Assembly: GCF_001677335.1 (NCBI RefSeq)
Contig: NZ_LZYB01000006.1
Span: 272,931-336,930, forward strand
Direction: 5' to 3'
Origin: Erythrobacter dokdonensis DSW-74
Lineage (GTDB): Bacteria > Pseudomonadota > Alphaproteobacteria > Sphingomonadales > Sphingomonadaceae
Length of the DNA: 64,000 bases
Shown one piece after another: positions 24,913 to 33,742 of the stretch; positions within the stretch are counted from its first letter, which is position 1, and the number at the start of each line of letters is the position of its first letter. The notes beneath the pieces were generated by a model. The model was not told the DNA's origin, ran no database searches, and was given only the letters and a program-made list of their open reading frames with translations. The translations under genes were made by a program, and so were the position numbers.

Positions 24913-25926
24913 ATGAGCGCGGATATCCACCGGCTGAGCGCGAGCGAAGAGGGGGCGGCGGCCCCGCTTTCGCCTGAACGCTCGGTCTATCTCGAAGCCT
25001 ATCTCGCGCCTTTCCGCCGCTGGCTCGACCGCGACACCGTGACCGAGATCATGGTCAACCGCCCGGGCGAGGTGTGGATCGAGGATGCCGCCAATCCGGG
25101 GATGCAGCGGATTGAAACGCCCGAGATTGACGACAGGCTCGTGCAGCGCCTTGCCGAACAGGTCGCGCGCGTCAGCCACCAGGGGATCAACCGCGAACAC
25201 CCGCTGCTGGGCGCGACCCTGCCGGATGGCGCGCGCGTGCAGTTCTGCGGACCGCCCGCTGCGCGCAAGCACTGGGTGATGGCAATCCGTCGCCACCGCC
25301 GGCTCGACCTGCCATTGGACGCCTATGACACCGGCCCGCTGGTGGGCGAGGGGCATGTCGCCATGCCCGATCCGCAAGCCCAGCCGATCGCCTATTTGCG
25401 CGCCGCAATCCGGGCGCGGCGTACGATCCTGATCTCGGGCGGCACCAGCACCGGCAAGACCACCTTCCTCAATGCCATGCTGGGCGAGATCCCGCCCGAT
25501 GAACGCGTGGTGCTGGTCGAGGATACGCCCGAACTCAAATTTCCCGGCGCCAATGCGGTCGGCCTCGTTGCTGTCAAGGGCGAGCTGGGCGAGGCGAAGG
25601 TCACTGCCAACGAATTGCTGCAGGCAGCCTTGCGCCTGCGCCCCGATCGCATCGTGCTGGGCGAATTGCGCGGGGCAGAGAGCGTCAGCTTCCTGCGCGC
25701 GATCAATACCGGCCACCCGGGCAGCTTTTCGACCATCCACGCCAATTCCCTGCGCGGCGCGCTGGAGCAATTGGCGCTGATGGTGATGCAGACCGGGATC
25801 GGACTCAGTCGCAGCGATACCATCGCCTATGCTGCGAGCGTGATCGACGTGATCGTGCAACTGGGCCGCGATGCCAACGGCAAGCGCGGCATTACCCAGA
25901 TCGCTGACAGCACGTCGCTGCTGTAA
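24913..25926 (+). CDS. virB11: VirB11 secretion ATPase
   Basis: A 337-aa hexameric ATPase. It has Walker A GGTSTGKTTFL (about 176-186), the Asp box VVLVEDTPEL, Walker B RIVLGELRGAES and the His box GHPGSFSTIHANS. It works with VirB4 in pilus assembly and substrate transfer. It is the last gene of the operon; no coupling protein (VirD4) follows. A 140-bp gap then leads to ppk1. Confidence 0.95.
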   Translation: MSADIHRLSASEEGAAAPLSPERSVYLEAYLAPFRRWLDRDTVTEIMVNRPGEVWIEDAANPGMQRIETPEIDDRLVQRLAEQVARVSHQGINREHPLLGATLPDGARVQFCGPPAARKHWVMAIRRHRRLDLPLDAYDTGPLVGEGHVAMPDPQAQPIAYLRAAIRARRTILISGGTSTGKTTFLNAMLGEIPPDERVVLVEDTPELKFPGANAVGLVAVKGELGEAKVTANELLQAALRLRPDRIVLGELRGAESVSFLRAINTGHPGSFSTIHANSLRGALEQLALMVMQTGIGLSRSDTIAYAASVIDVIVQLGRDANGKRGITQIADSTSLL

Positions 25927-25954
25927 ACCGCGCGACGGCTGCATCGCAGTAAAA

Positions 25955-25972
25955 TTGACATTCATGCGACAG
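25955..25972 (-). promoter_or_regulatory. PHO-box-like element upstream of ppk1 (weak)
   Basis: On the minus strand the sequence reads CTGTCGC-ATGA-ATGTCAA, with the TGTC cores 11 bp apart as in PHO boxes, matching 10 of 14 half-site positions. Orientation is opposite to ppk1, and the plus strand also reads TTGACA, a plain -35. It is suggestive only, because the strong PHO box lies upstream of the neighbouring operon. Confidence 0.25.
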
Positions 25973-26066
25973 CGACCGCATGGTGATTTACACCTTGCGG
26001 CCAAGCGAACACATGCGCGTGGCCTGCGCCGTTTGCAATGCGCGGGACTGACGTAACGGGAAAGCG

Positions 26067-28262
26067 ATGAGCACGTCACCGATCGAGACCGAGGATAGCC
26101 CCGAGGCTGCGGGTATGCCCGCTTTTGCCGTACTTGGCCCCGATGAATCGCCCTATTTCAACCGCGAGCTCTCCTGGCTCCAGTTCAACCAGCGGGTGCT
26201 GGCCGAGGCCTGTAACGAGGCCTACCCGCTGCTCGAACGCCTGCGCTTCCTGTCGATTTCGGGCAGCAATCTCGATGAATTCATGATGATCCGCGTCGCC
26301 GGCCTTGTCGGGCAGGCGCAACGCGGGATCGGGCGGCCTTCGATCGACGGGCTATCGCCCACCCAGCAACTCGCCGCGATCCGCGAGATGCTGGCCGAGC
26401 TCAGCACCCGTCAGCAGGCGATATGGCGCACACTGCACGAAGCGCTGGCCGGGGCCGATATCCATGTCGCGGATGAAGGGCGGCTCAAGCCCGCCGCGCA
26501 CAAGTGGCTCAAGAGCTATTTCCTGGAGGAAATCCTCCCGATCATCACCCCGCAGGCGATCGATCCGGCGCATCCCTTTCCCTTCGTGCAGAACGGCGGG
26601 CTTGGCCTGTTGTTCACGCTCACGCGGGATGCTGACAAGGAGCAGCTTATCGAGATGGTGCTGATCCCCAGCGCCATGCCTCGCTTCGTGCGGGTGCCGG
26701 ACGAGGTGACGGGGGAGGGCGGGGCGCTCTACATCTCGATCGCCAGCCTGATCCAGCGTTATGCTGCGGCGCTGTTTCCCGGCTTCACCATCCAGGGTGA
26801 CGGGCTGTTCCGGGTGCTGCGCGACAGCGATATCGAGATCGAGGAAGAGGCCGAAGACCTCGTGCGCACCTTCCGCAGCGCCATCCAGCGCCGCCGGCGA
26901 GGCCAGGTGATACAGCTCGAACTGGAGGAGGATTTCGACCCTGCGGCCGAGGAAATCTTGCTCGAGCAGCTCGGCGTCAACGAGGCTGCGGTAATCAAGA
27001 CCGACGGGATGATCGGGATCGACGGGCTTGCCGAAATCGTCGGCGAGGACCGGCCCGATCTCAAGTTCGATGCCTATTCCCCGCGTTTTCCCGAGCGCAT
27101 CCGCGAACATGACGGCGATGCCTTTTCCGCGATCCGCGAAAAGGACATCATCATCCACCACCCATATGAGAGTTTCGAGGTGGTGGTCGATTTCATCAAC
27201 CAGGCCGCCGCTGACCCTGACGTGGTGGCGATCAAGCAGACGCTTTACCGCGCGGGCTCGCAGTCGGCTGTGATCAACGCCCTGATCGACGCGGCCGAGG
27301 CGGGCAAGTCGGTGACCGCAGTGGTCGAATTGAAAGCCCGTTTCGACGAGGAACAGAACCTCAAATGGGCGAGCAAGCTCGAACGCGCAGGGGTGCAGGT
27401 GATCTACGGCTTCACCGACTGGAAGACCCACGCCAAGGTGGCGATGGTGGTACGGCGCGAGGGTTCGTCCTTCCGCACCTACTGCCATTTCGGCACCGGC
27501 AACTACCACCCGGTCACCGCGAAGATCTACACCGATTTGAGCTTCTTCACCGCCGACCCCAAGCTGGGGCGCGATGCGGCCAAGATGTTCAACTTCGTCA
27601 CCGGCTATGTCGAGCCGCACGCTTTGGAACGCATCCACATTGCACCGATTGACCTGCGCGACGAAATCTACGCCCGCATCGATGGCGAGATCGCGAATGC
27701 GAGAGCAGAAAAGCCCGCTGCGATCTGGATGAAGTGCAACCAGATCACCGATGACGGCATAATCGACCGGCTCTATGCCGCCAGCAATGCCGGCGTGCGG
27801 ATCGAACTGGTGGTGCGCGGTATCTGCTGCCTCAGGCCGGGAATCGCCGGACTGTCGGAGAATATCCGCGTAAAATCGATCATAGGCCGGTTCCTCGAAC
27901 ACAGCCGGATCTATGCCTTCGCCAATGGCGCTGCCATGCCGAGCGCGCAGGCGGCGGTCTATATCTCGTCTGCCGACCTGATGAGCCGCAACCTTGATCG
28001 CCGGGTCGAGGCGCTGATCCCCATCCTCAACCGCACGGTTCACGACCAGGTGCTCCAGCAGGTCCTGCTCGCCAATATGCTTGATACCGAGCAGAGCTGG
28101 TGGCTCAACCCGGACGGTTCCTATTCGCGCGTGACGACCGACGGCAAGCCGTTCAATTGCCACCGCTATTTCATGACCAACCCTTCGCTGTCCGGGCGCG
28201 GGGGTGCGCTGGAGGCGGGAGCGGTGCCCAAGCTGAGCCTGCGGCGAGGCGCGGCGGCATGA
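26067..28262 (+). CDS. ppk1: Polyphosphate kinase 1
   Basis: A 731-aa enzyme that reversibly makes long-chain polyphosphate from ATP. It opens with the N-terminal domain containing FNRELSWLQFNQRVL and NLDEFMMIRVAG. The two C-terminal PLD-like domains include RFDEEQNLKWASKLERAGV and the autophosphorylated His segment YCHFGTGNYHP; a second His appears in LEHSRIYAF. Length matches the family (about 690-740). It overlaps ppx by 4 nt (ATGA), giving a classic ppk-ppx operon. Confidence 0.97.
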   Translation: MSTSPIETEDSPEAAGMPAFAVLGPDESPYFNRELSWLQFNQRVLAEACNEAYPLLERLRFLSISGSNLDEFMMIRVAGLVGQAQRGIGRPSIDGLSPTQQLAAIREMLAELSTRQQAIWRTLHEALAGADIHVADEGRLKPAAHKWLKSYFLEEILPIITPQAIDPAHPFPFVQNGGLGLLFTLTRDADKEQLIEMVLIPSAMPRFVRVPDEVTGEGGALYISIASLIQRYAAALFPGFTIQGDGLFRVLRDSDIEIEEEAEDLVRTFRSAIQRRRRGQVIQLELEEDFDPAAEEILLEQLGVNEAAVIKTDGMIGIDGLAEIVGEDRPDLKFDAYSPRFPERIREHDGDAFSAIREKDIIIHHPYESFEVVVDFINQAAADPDVVAIKQTLYRAGSQSAVINALIDAAEAGKSVTAVVELKARFDEEQNLKWASKLERAGVQVIYGFTDWKTHAKVAMVVRREGSSFRTYCHFGTGNYHPVTAKIYTDLSFFTADPKLGRDAAKMFNFVTGYVEPHALERIHIAPIDLRDEIYARIDGEIANARAEKPAAIWMKCNQITDDGIIDRLYAASNAGVRIELVVRGICCLRPGIAGLSENIRVKSIIGRFLEHSRIYAFANGAAMPSAQAAVYISSADLMSRNLDRRVEALIPILNRTVHDQVLQQVLLANMLDTEQSWWLNPDGSYSRVTTDGKPFNCHRYFMTNPSLSGRGGALEAGAVPKLSLRRGAAA

Positions 28263-29803
28263 GCTACCGCAAGCGGCTGGACGACCGCGACGGAGCCTTT
28301 GCCGGCAGCACGCCCGAACGCGCCATCATCGACATCGGTTCGAACACAGTCCGTCTGGTCGTATACGGTGGCTCGATGCGCGCGCCCATGGTGCTGCTCA
28401 ACGAAAAGGTCACTGCCAAGCTGGGGCGAGAGATTACCGCGACGGGTAGGCTCGCGGACGAGGCCACCGCGCTGGCGCTGCGCGGGCTCAAGCGGTTCGC
28501 GCTGCTGCTCGAGGATCTCGGCATTCGCGATGTCGAGACGGTCGCCACTGCGGCGGTTCGCGATGCGACGAACGGACCTGAATTCGTCGAACAACTCCGA
28601 GCGATCGGGCTGGAGCCGCGCGTCATCTCGGGTGAGGAAGAGGCGCTGTTGAGCGCCCACGGGGTGATCGGAGCCTTCCCCGATGCGCGCGGGATCGTTG
28701 CCGACCTTGGCGGCGGGAGCCTTGAACTGGTGCGGGTTTCGCGGGGCATGGCCGAAGGCGCAAGCACGCTGCCGCTGGGCACGCTGCGCCTGCCCGATTA
28801 TCGCGGACGCGGGCGGGGCGAGATGAAGAAGGCGCTCGACAAGGCGCTGCGCAAGGCGGGATGGGACCTTTCCGGCACCGCGCCTGCAGATAACGGCGCG
28901 CTCTATCTCGTCGGCGGGACATGGCGGGCGATGGCGGTCTTCGCCATGGCGCTGCGCAATCATCCGCTCAGCGACCCGCACGGCTTCGAGCTTGATCCGG
29001 CAGCTGCACAAGAACTCGCCGCCGCATTGTCCGGCAGCGAAAGCGAGGCGTTGAAGGGCCGTGAACGGATTTCATCCATGCGCGCCGAAAAGCTGCCTGA
29101 TGCCGCGGTGCTGCTGTCGGCTCTGCTTGCCCGGCTCAACCCGGCGCGGATCGTGTTCTCGTCATGGGGCCTGCGCGAGGGCGTGCTCTATGATCGCCTG
29201 CCCGATCACAGCCGGGCGCAAGACCCGCTGCTGGCGGGAATTGCCGTATTCGCCAGCCAGCGCGGCGCGCCGGTGACGCTGGCGACGCGGATGGCCGCCT
29301 GGACGCTCGATGCTGCCCCGGCGCGTGAACACGGAAGCGAGCGGCTGCGGCTGGCAGCGACCATGCTCGCGCTCGCCTCTATGCAGGTCGAGCCCAACCT
29401 CCGCCTGCCGCAGGCGGTCGACTGGGCGCTGCACAAGCGCTGGATCGGGGTCGACGGCAAGGGCCGGGCGATGATGGCGGCGGCAATCGCGGCCAATGGC
29501 AATGTGCTCGACCTGCCCGAGCGCGTGCGCGCGCTCGCGAGTGAGGAGGCGCTGGAGGAAGCGGTGCGCTGGGGTCTGGCCCTGCGCCTTGCGCGCAGAC
29601 TCGGCGCTCGCTCGCGCCGCTCGCTCGAAGTCAGCCGGCTGGTGCTCGAAGACGGCGCATTGGTGCTGCGGCTGGCGGAAAGCCACGAGGCACTGTTCGG
29701 CGTCCCGACCGAAAAGGACATGAAGCTGCTGGCGGGCCGCCTCGGGGTAGAATGGCGGGTCGAGATTGTTCCGGATAGCGCTTTGTTGTCGCGAGCGGAC
29801 TAA
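28259..29803 (+). CDS. ppx: Exopolyphosphatase / guanosine pentaphosphatase family
   Basis: A 514-aa Ppx/GppA protein. The ASKHA nucleotide-binding motifs are visible: AIIDIGSNTVRLVVY near residue 22 and VADLGGGSLELVRV; the catalytic Glu is in SGEEEALLS. A C-terminal HD-like helical region follows. It degrades polyphosphate from its ends and balances Ppk1. The ATG at 28259 overlaps the ppk1 stop. The 3' end converges with and overlaps the transporter at 29800. Confidence 0.93.
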   Translation: MSYRKRLDDRDGAFAGSTPERAIIDIGSNTVRLVVYGGSMRAPMVLLNEKVTAKLGREITATGRLADEATALALRGLKRFALLLEDLGIRDVETVATAAVRDATNGPEFVEQLRAIGLEPRVISGEEEALLSAHGVIGAFPDARGIVADLGGGSLELVRVSRGMAEGASTLPLGTLRLPDYRGRGRGEMKKALDKALRKAGWDLSGTAPADNGALYLVGGTWRAMAVFAMALRNHPLSDPHGFELDPAAAQELAAALSGSESEALKGRERISSMRAEKLPDAAVLLSALLARLNPARIVFSSWGLREGVLYDRLPDHSRAQDPLLAGIAVFASQRGAPVTLATRMAAWTLDAAPAREHGSERLRLAATMLALASMQVEPNLRLPQAVDWALHKRWIGVDGKGRAMMAAAIAANGNVLDLPERVRALASEEALEEAVRWGLALRLARRLGARSRRSLEVSRLVLEDGALVLRLAESHEALFGVPTEKDMKLLAGRLGVEWRVEIVPDSALLSRAD

Positions 29804-30576
29804 GCTTCCTTGGTGCTGGCGAAGGGCGAGAAATCGGTATCGAGGTCGAACAGGTCGACCCCCTCTGCTTTTTTCAGCTTGTTCACCACCACATAGGTCA
29901 CCGGCGTCAGTGCCGCTTCCCAACCCACCTTCAGCGCCCAGTTGGTGACGATCACGGTCAGCACGTCCTGCGTCGTCCAGATCCCGAGGAAGGCGATCGG
30001 ATAGAAGATCAGGCTGTCCACGCCCTGTCCGACGAAGGTCGACCCGATCGTGCGGGTCCAGAGCATGCGGCCCTTGGTGAGCACCTTCATCTTGGCCATG
30101 ACGAAGGAATTGACGAACTCGCCCGCCCAGAAGGCAGTAATCGAGGCAACGACGATGCGCCAGGTGCTGCCGAACACTTCCTCGTAGGCGGCCTGGCCTT
30201 GCCAGCTGTCGGCCGGGGGCATGGCGACCACGACATAGCTCATGAAGGCCATGAAGGTGAGCGCGCCAAACCCCGTCCAGATCACGCGGCGCGCGCGGGC
30301 ATAGCCATAAACCTCGGTCAGCACGTCGCCGATGACATAGCCGAGCGGGAAGAACAGGATTCCTGCCCCGAAGGTAAACCCAGCCACGGTCGACAACTTG
30401 GCCGCGCCGATCAGGTTTGACAGCAGCAGGATAGCCACGAACCCGGCCATCACGAGATCGTAATAGCGGAAATGGGCTGGCGCATGACTGGTCGCCTGGA
30501 TGCCGTCATCCGGGTCGCGGTCGAAGGCGGCTGCCGGATCGACGGCGCCGGCACTGGCGGGAGAGGTGTTTTCCAT
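29800..30576 (-). CDS. Queuosine-precursor transporter (YhhQ/VUT family)
   Basis: A 258-aa inner-membrane protein with about six helices and the family signatures ILFFPLGYVIGDVLTEVYGYARAR and FVGQGVDSLIFYPIAFLG. YhhQ proteins import queuosine precursors such as preQ0 for tRNA modification. The ATG at 30576 is preferred over a TTG at 30612, since the extra 12 residues look unstructured. A tRNA-Arg gene lies 61 bp upstream on the other strand. Confidence 0.88.
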   Translation of the reverse strand: MENTSPASAGAVDPAAAFDRDPDDGIQATSHAPAHFRYYDLVMAGFVAILLLSNLIGAAKLSTVAGFTFGAGILFFPLGYVIGDVLTEVYGYARARRVIWTGFGALTFMAFMSYVVVAMPPADSWQGQAAYEEVFGSTWRIVVASITAFWAGEFVNSFVMAKMKVLTKGRMLWTRTIGSTFVGQGVDSLIFYPIAFLGIWTTQDVLTVIVTNWALKVGWEAALTPVTYVVVNKLKKAEGVDLFDLDTDFSPFASTKEA

Positions 30577-30637
30577 CGCCGGTTGGGTTAGCGCGATTTG
30601 CCTGTCCGTCAAAGCGCGCTATTGGGCTTGGCGGCGC

Positions 30638-30714
30638 GCGCCCGTAGCTCATCTGGATAGAGCGCGAGACTTCTAATCTTGAGGCAGCAGGTTCGAGTCC
30701 TGCCGGGCGCGCCA
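30638..30714 (+). tRNA. tRNA-Arg, anticodon TCT
   Basis: 77 nt including an encoded CCA. The acceptor stem GCGCCCG pairs fully with CGGGCGC; the D arm is GCTC/GAGC; the anticodon stem CGAGA/TCTTG carries loop CTTCTAA, so the anticodon is TCT; the T arm is GCAGG-TTCGAGT-CCTGC. A promoter with TTGCCT at 30598-30603 and TATTGG at 30620-30625 precedes it. It decodes AGA and AGG codons. Confidence 0.95.
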
Positions 30715-30727
30715 ATCACCTCGAAAT

Positions 30728-30750
30728 CCGGGAAACAAGGAATTTCCCGG
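30728..30750 (+). terminator. Hairpin downstream of tRNA-Arg
   Basis: CCGGGAAA and TTTCCCGG form a perfect 8-bp stem with a 7-nt loop, 13 bp after the tRNA CCA. There is no T-run behind it, so it may define the 3' end by processing or weak termination. Confidence 0.4.
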
Positions 30751-30918
30751 CCATCCCCCCTGGACGAAACAGAAAATTGTGCCCGCTTGCGGGTCGCTGA
30801 CCGCGTATTGATCACCAGCCAGTGGTTCCAGACAGGGGCAGTTGCAAGCGCATCCTCCCGCTTGATTGCAAAGTCTCGGTTCGGCTGTAATGTTCGGCTG
30901 CTCAGGGGGAGAGAACGG

Positions 30919-33003
30919 TTGGAGCAGGCGGAGATCCGCGTTGCCGGGCGCGGCTTGATGAAGGCGACATTGTTCGGAGATTTCCGGATCGAGACGCCGC
31001 GCGGGGACCTTGTGGTCCTCAGCAATCGCCGGGCTGCGCTCCTGCTTGCTGTCCTGTGTCTGGAGCCCGGTCATTCGATCGATCGCGAAGCACTGGCCCG
31101 GCTGTTGTGGCCGGACCGTTTCCTTGCTCAAGCGAAGGCGAGCCTGCGCCAATGTCTGCTCGACCTCAGGCGCAAGCTCGAGGAACATGGGATCGACTGT
31201 CTGATCGTGTCCCGCGGGGAGGTGGCGCTGTCCCCGGGAAGCATGGTGTGCGACCTGTTCGATCTTGAAGCCGGGCTGTCATCGGAGGATCCCGAAGCGG
31301 CCATTGCCGCCTTGCTCGCGATCGGAAACCGGCCGCTTGTTCAGGGGCCCCCTCTGAATCCCGAGTTCGAGGAGTGGCTCACCACGAGGCGCGATCATGT
31401 CGACGCGCAGCTGCGGGCTACGATATCGGCGGCGATCCGAAACGCTTCCAAGGCAACGGGCGAGCGGCTGCTGGAGGCGGCACGGGCGCGATTTCCGACC
31501 TATCGCACTTTCAACCGCGCGGCCCATCAGGCGCGCATTGCTGTTCTGCCATTCGGCCAGGTCGACAGCGTTGGCGGCAATTTCTTCCTCGCTGACGGGA
31601 TCGTGGACGAACTTTCGACGCGGCTTGCCGGGATCAACGGGATCGCGCTGGCGGGGCGGACATCGGTTGCAGCGGTCATCGACAAGGGACGAACGCTGAC
31701 CGAAATCGCGTCCGATCTTGGCGTCGGTTACGTGATCGAGGGCGAGGTCAGGCGCGACGAGCAGGGCATCAGCGTCCGCATTGCGTTGATCAGCGGCCAG
31801 TCCGGCACCGAGGTCTGGTCCGATTGGCTCAGCGGTTCGATCGAGGATTTCTTCGACGGGCGCAAGGTGATCGGCGCCAATGTCATCGCCGCGATCTGCC
31901 GCGCGCTTGGTCTGACCGCTTCGCCGGCGCCGTCGCGCAAGATGACCCACGACCGCGAGGCCTATGCGCTTTATCTCCAGGGCCGGGCGATGATCCAGAA
32001 GATCGGCGTGGAGGGTGCCTTTGCCAACGGTATCGCGTTTCTCGAACAGGCACTGGCGATCGATCCGGACTTCGCCGAATGCTGGACCGCGCTCGCCAAT
32101 GCCTACATCATGACGGCGGCGCTCACCCCCAGTCTCGAACGGGTTGCCCAATCTGCCGAAGCCGCCCGCTGCGCCGAGCGTGCCATCGTGCTCGATCCGG
32201 GGCAGGGGCATGCCTTCTCCATCCTCGGCATCCATGAATGGACCCGGTTCAATCCGGCCCGCGCGCTCGAAATGGCGTTCGAGGCCTATGCCCGCGATCC
32301 CAATGATGCCGACGTGTGTTCGCGGCTGGGATCGTGTCTGCTCTATCTCGGCAAGGCGCGCGAGGCGTTGCCCTATATCGAGGCCGCGGTGGACCGCGAT
32401 CCGGTTTATGCGCGCAATTATGCGATGCTGGCCTCGGCCTGGCTGAGCCTCGGCGAATTCGGCAAGGCCGAGGCGGCAGGGCAGCGCATGGGAGACCTCG
32501 GCTCTCCAGCGTTCTGGCACTCGCTTGCCCTGATCGCGCAGGGCAGGCACGAGGAAGCGGTTCAGTCCTATTTCGCCATCCGCGCTTATGTCGGCACAAT
32601 CATCATGCGTCCGCCGGGCATGCCGCCGATGGATGACCAGGCGCTCGATTCCTATATCGCCTTTGCTGCGAAAGGGGTTTGTAGCGGCAAGGAAGAGGAT
32701 CGCGCCGCTTACTGCCAGACGCTCGACGGCCTGCACACCATGATGCCTGACCCCTATGACAGCTCGATCGCCTTTCCGGCGATCTGGATGGGCCATAGCG
32801 ATCTCGTCATGAAGACCTATTCCGAATGCATCCATCCGGCCAACATGTTCGGCCTCATGAGCCTGTGGATCGATATCGACCCGATCAACCGCACGATCCG
32901 CCACCCCGGCTTCATGGATTTCGCCGAACGCATCGGCATGGTCGAGGCGTGGGAGCGCTTCGGCTGGCCCGATCTGATCCCGACCGACCCGCGCCGCGCC
33001 TGA
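30919..33003 (+). CDS. Soluble SARP/CadC-like regulator with TolB-N-like and TPR domains
   Basis: A protein of about 694 aa. Residues about 14-110 form a winged helix of the SARP/OmpR type (RRAALLLAVLCLEPGHSIDR, LRQCLLDLRRKL). About 200-330 is a TolB-N/FlgO-like domain (IAVLPFGQV, ADGIVDELSTRLAG, YVIEGEVRRDEQGI) as in CadC- and adenylate-cyclase-linked regulators. The rest is TPR-like. No TM helix is seen, so it acts in the cytoplasm. The TTG at 30919 with GGGGAGAG upstream is chosen; ATG at 30958 is the alternative. It probably controls the downstream SnoaL/SDR/sulfotransferase genes. Confidence 0.75.
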   Translation: MEQAEIRVAGRGLMKATLFGDFRIETPRGDLVVLSNRRAALLLAVLCLEPGHSIDREALARLLWPDRFLAQAKASLRQCLLDLRRKLEEHGIDCLIVSRGEVALSPGSMVCDLFDLEAGLSSEDPEAAIAALLAIGNRPLVQGPPLNPEFEEWLTTRRDHVDAQLRATISAAIRNASKATGERLLEAARARFPTYRTFNRAAHQARIAVLPFGQVDSVGGNFFLADGIVDELSTRLAGINGIALAGRTSVAAVIDKGRTLTEIASDLGVGYVIEGEVRRDEQGISVRIALISGQSGTEVWSDWLSGSIEDFFDGRKVIGANVIAAICRALGLTASPAPSRKMTHDREAYALYLQGRAMIQKIGVEGAFANGIAFLEQALAIDPDFAECWTALANAYIMTAALTPSLERVAQSAEAARCAERAIVLDPGQGHAFSILGIHEWTRFNPARALEMAFEAYARDPNDADVCSRLGSCLLYLGKAREALPYIEAAVDRDPVYARNYAMLASAWLSLGEFGKAEAAGQRMGDLGSPAFWHSLALIAQGRHEEAVQSYFAIRAYVGTIIMRPPGMPPMDDQALDSYIAFAAKGVCSGKEEDRAAYCQTLDGLHTMMPDPYDSSIAFPAIWMGHSDLVMKTYSECIHPANMFGLMSLWIDIDPINRTIRHPGFMDFAERIGMVEAWERFGWPDLIPTDPRRA

Positions 33004-33192
33004 GCGCGCACGATTTGACGCTTTTTTGACGGTCCGCCCGGTTGACCGTACGGGCCATTCAGCAGCATCCTCTACGCCGCGAACAAACGAAAAATCATGG
33101 CCTGACTGGCGCATCCGAAGAGCCGTTTCGGATGCGGCGGACACGTCGTGCCGTTGGTCACCCGCGTTCGGGGGGAGCGCGGGCTTCGCGGA

Positions 33193-33231
33193 CTCCGGCG
33201 GGCGGTGATGCGACCCGGTCGCCCGCCGGAG
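33193..33231 (+). promoter_or_regulatory. 12-bp hairpin in the leader of the SnoaL/SDR operon
   Basis: CTCCGGCGGGCG (33193-33204) and CGCCCGCCGGAG (33220-33231) form a perfect 12-bp stem with a 15-nt loop, followed by CTTTCTT and then the Shine-Dalgarno GGGGGGAGGG at 33241-33250. It resembles a terminator placed just ahead of a start codon. Either it ends the regulator transcript or it acts as an attenuator for the operon. The 33004-33257 region holds no gene. Confidence 0.5.
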
Positions 33232-33257
33232 CTCTTTCTTGGGGGGAGGGGACGAGC

Positions 33258-33689
33258 GTGACAAACAGGGAAATTGTCGAAGCAATGTATGCCGCCTTTG
33301 CCGCAGGTGACATTCCGGGCGTTCTGGCGCTGCTGGCCGATGACGTGGTGTGGAACGAGGCCGAAGGCAACAAGCTCGCCGACCGCAGTCCCTATGTCGG
33401 CCCGCAGGCGGTACTCGAAGGCGTGTTCGAGCGGCTCGCGCAAGACTTCGCCGAATTCTCGGTCGAAATTGACATGATCCTTGATGAAGGCGACCTCGTT
33501 GTCACCCAAGGGCGCTACCATGCGAAGGCGCGCGGCAGCGAGGTCGAGATCCATCCGAGGATCGCCAGTTTCTGGACCGTCAGAAACGGCAAGATTGCGG
33601 CGTTCCAGCAGCATGTCGACACGCTGATCCTGTCCAAGGCGATTGGCGAGCCCGATCTGTCGGGTGCGGTGATCCAGCCGCAGGTTTGA
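33258..33689 (+). CDS. SnoaL-like / NTF2-fold protein
   Basis: A 143-aa protein with the cone-shaped SnoaL fold pattern: an N-terminal helix (EIVEAMYAAFAAGDIPGVLALL), strands with DDVVWNEAEGN, PYVGPQAVLEGVF and a final FWTVRNGKIAAFQQHVDT. Related folds serve as ketosteroid isomerases, polyketide cyclases, lactone or epoxide enzymes, or binding proteins. It is a clear paralogue of the product at 36957 (shared TNREI/TNRDI, YVGPQAV, VKNGKIA-type motifs). The GTG start follows an unusually strong purine-rich ribosome site. Confidence 0.8.
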   Translation: MTNREIVEAMYAAFAAGDIPGVLALLADDVVWNEAEGNKLADRSPYVGPQAVLEGVFERLAQDFAEFSVEIDMILDEGDLVVTQGRYHAKARGSEVEIHPRIASFWTVRNGKIAAFQQHVDTLILSKAIGEPDLSGAVIQPQV

Positions 33690-33742
33690 CACGCACCCGA
33701 CGCACCCATTCCGCTTCCGAAACAACCAGAGATCGCAAGGCC

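Noticed and set aside
30691..30714. Attachment-site duplication of the tRNA-Arg 3' end
   Set aside because: I could not find a second copy in the window; the nearest likeness (CGGCGCGCCA at about 42974) is only about 10 bp.
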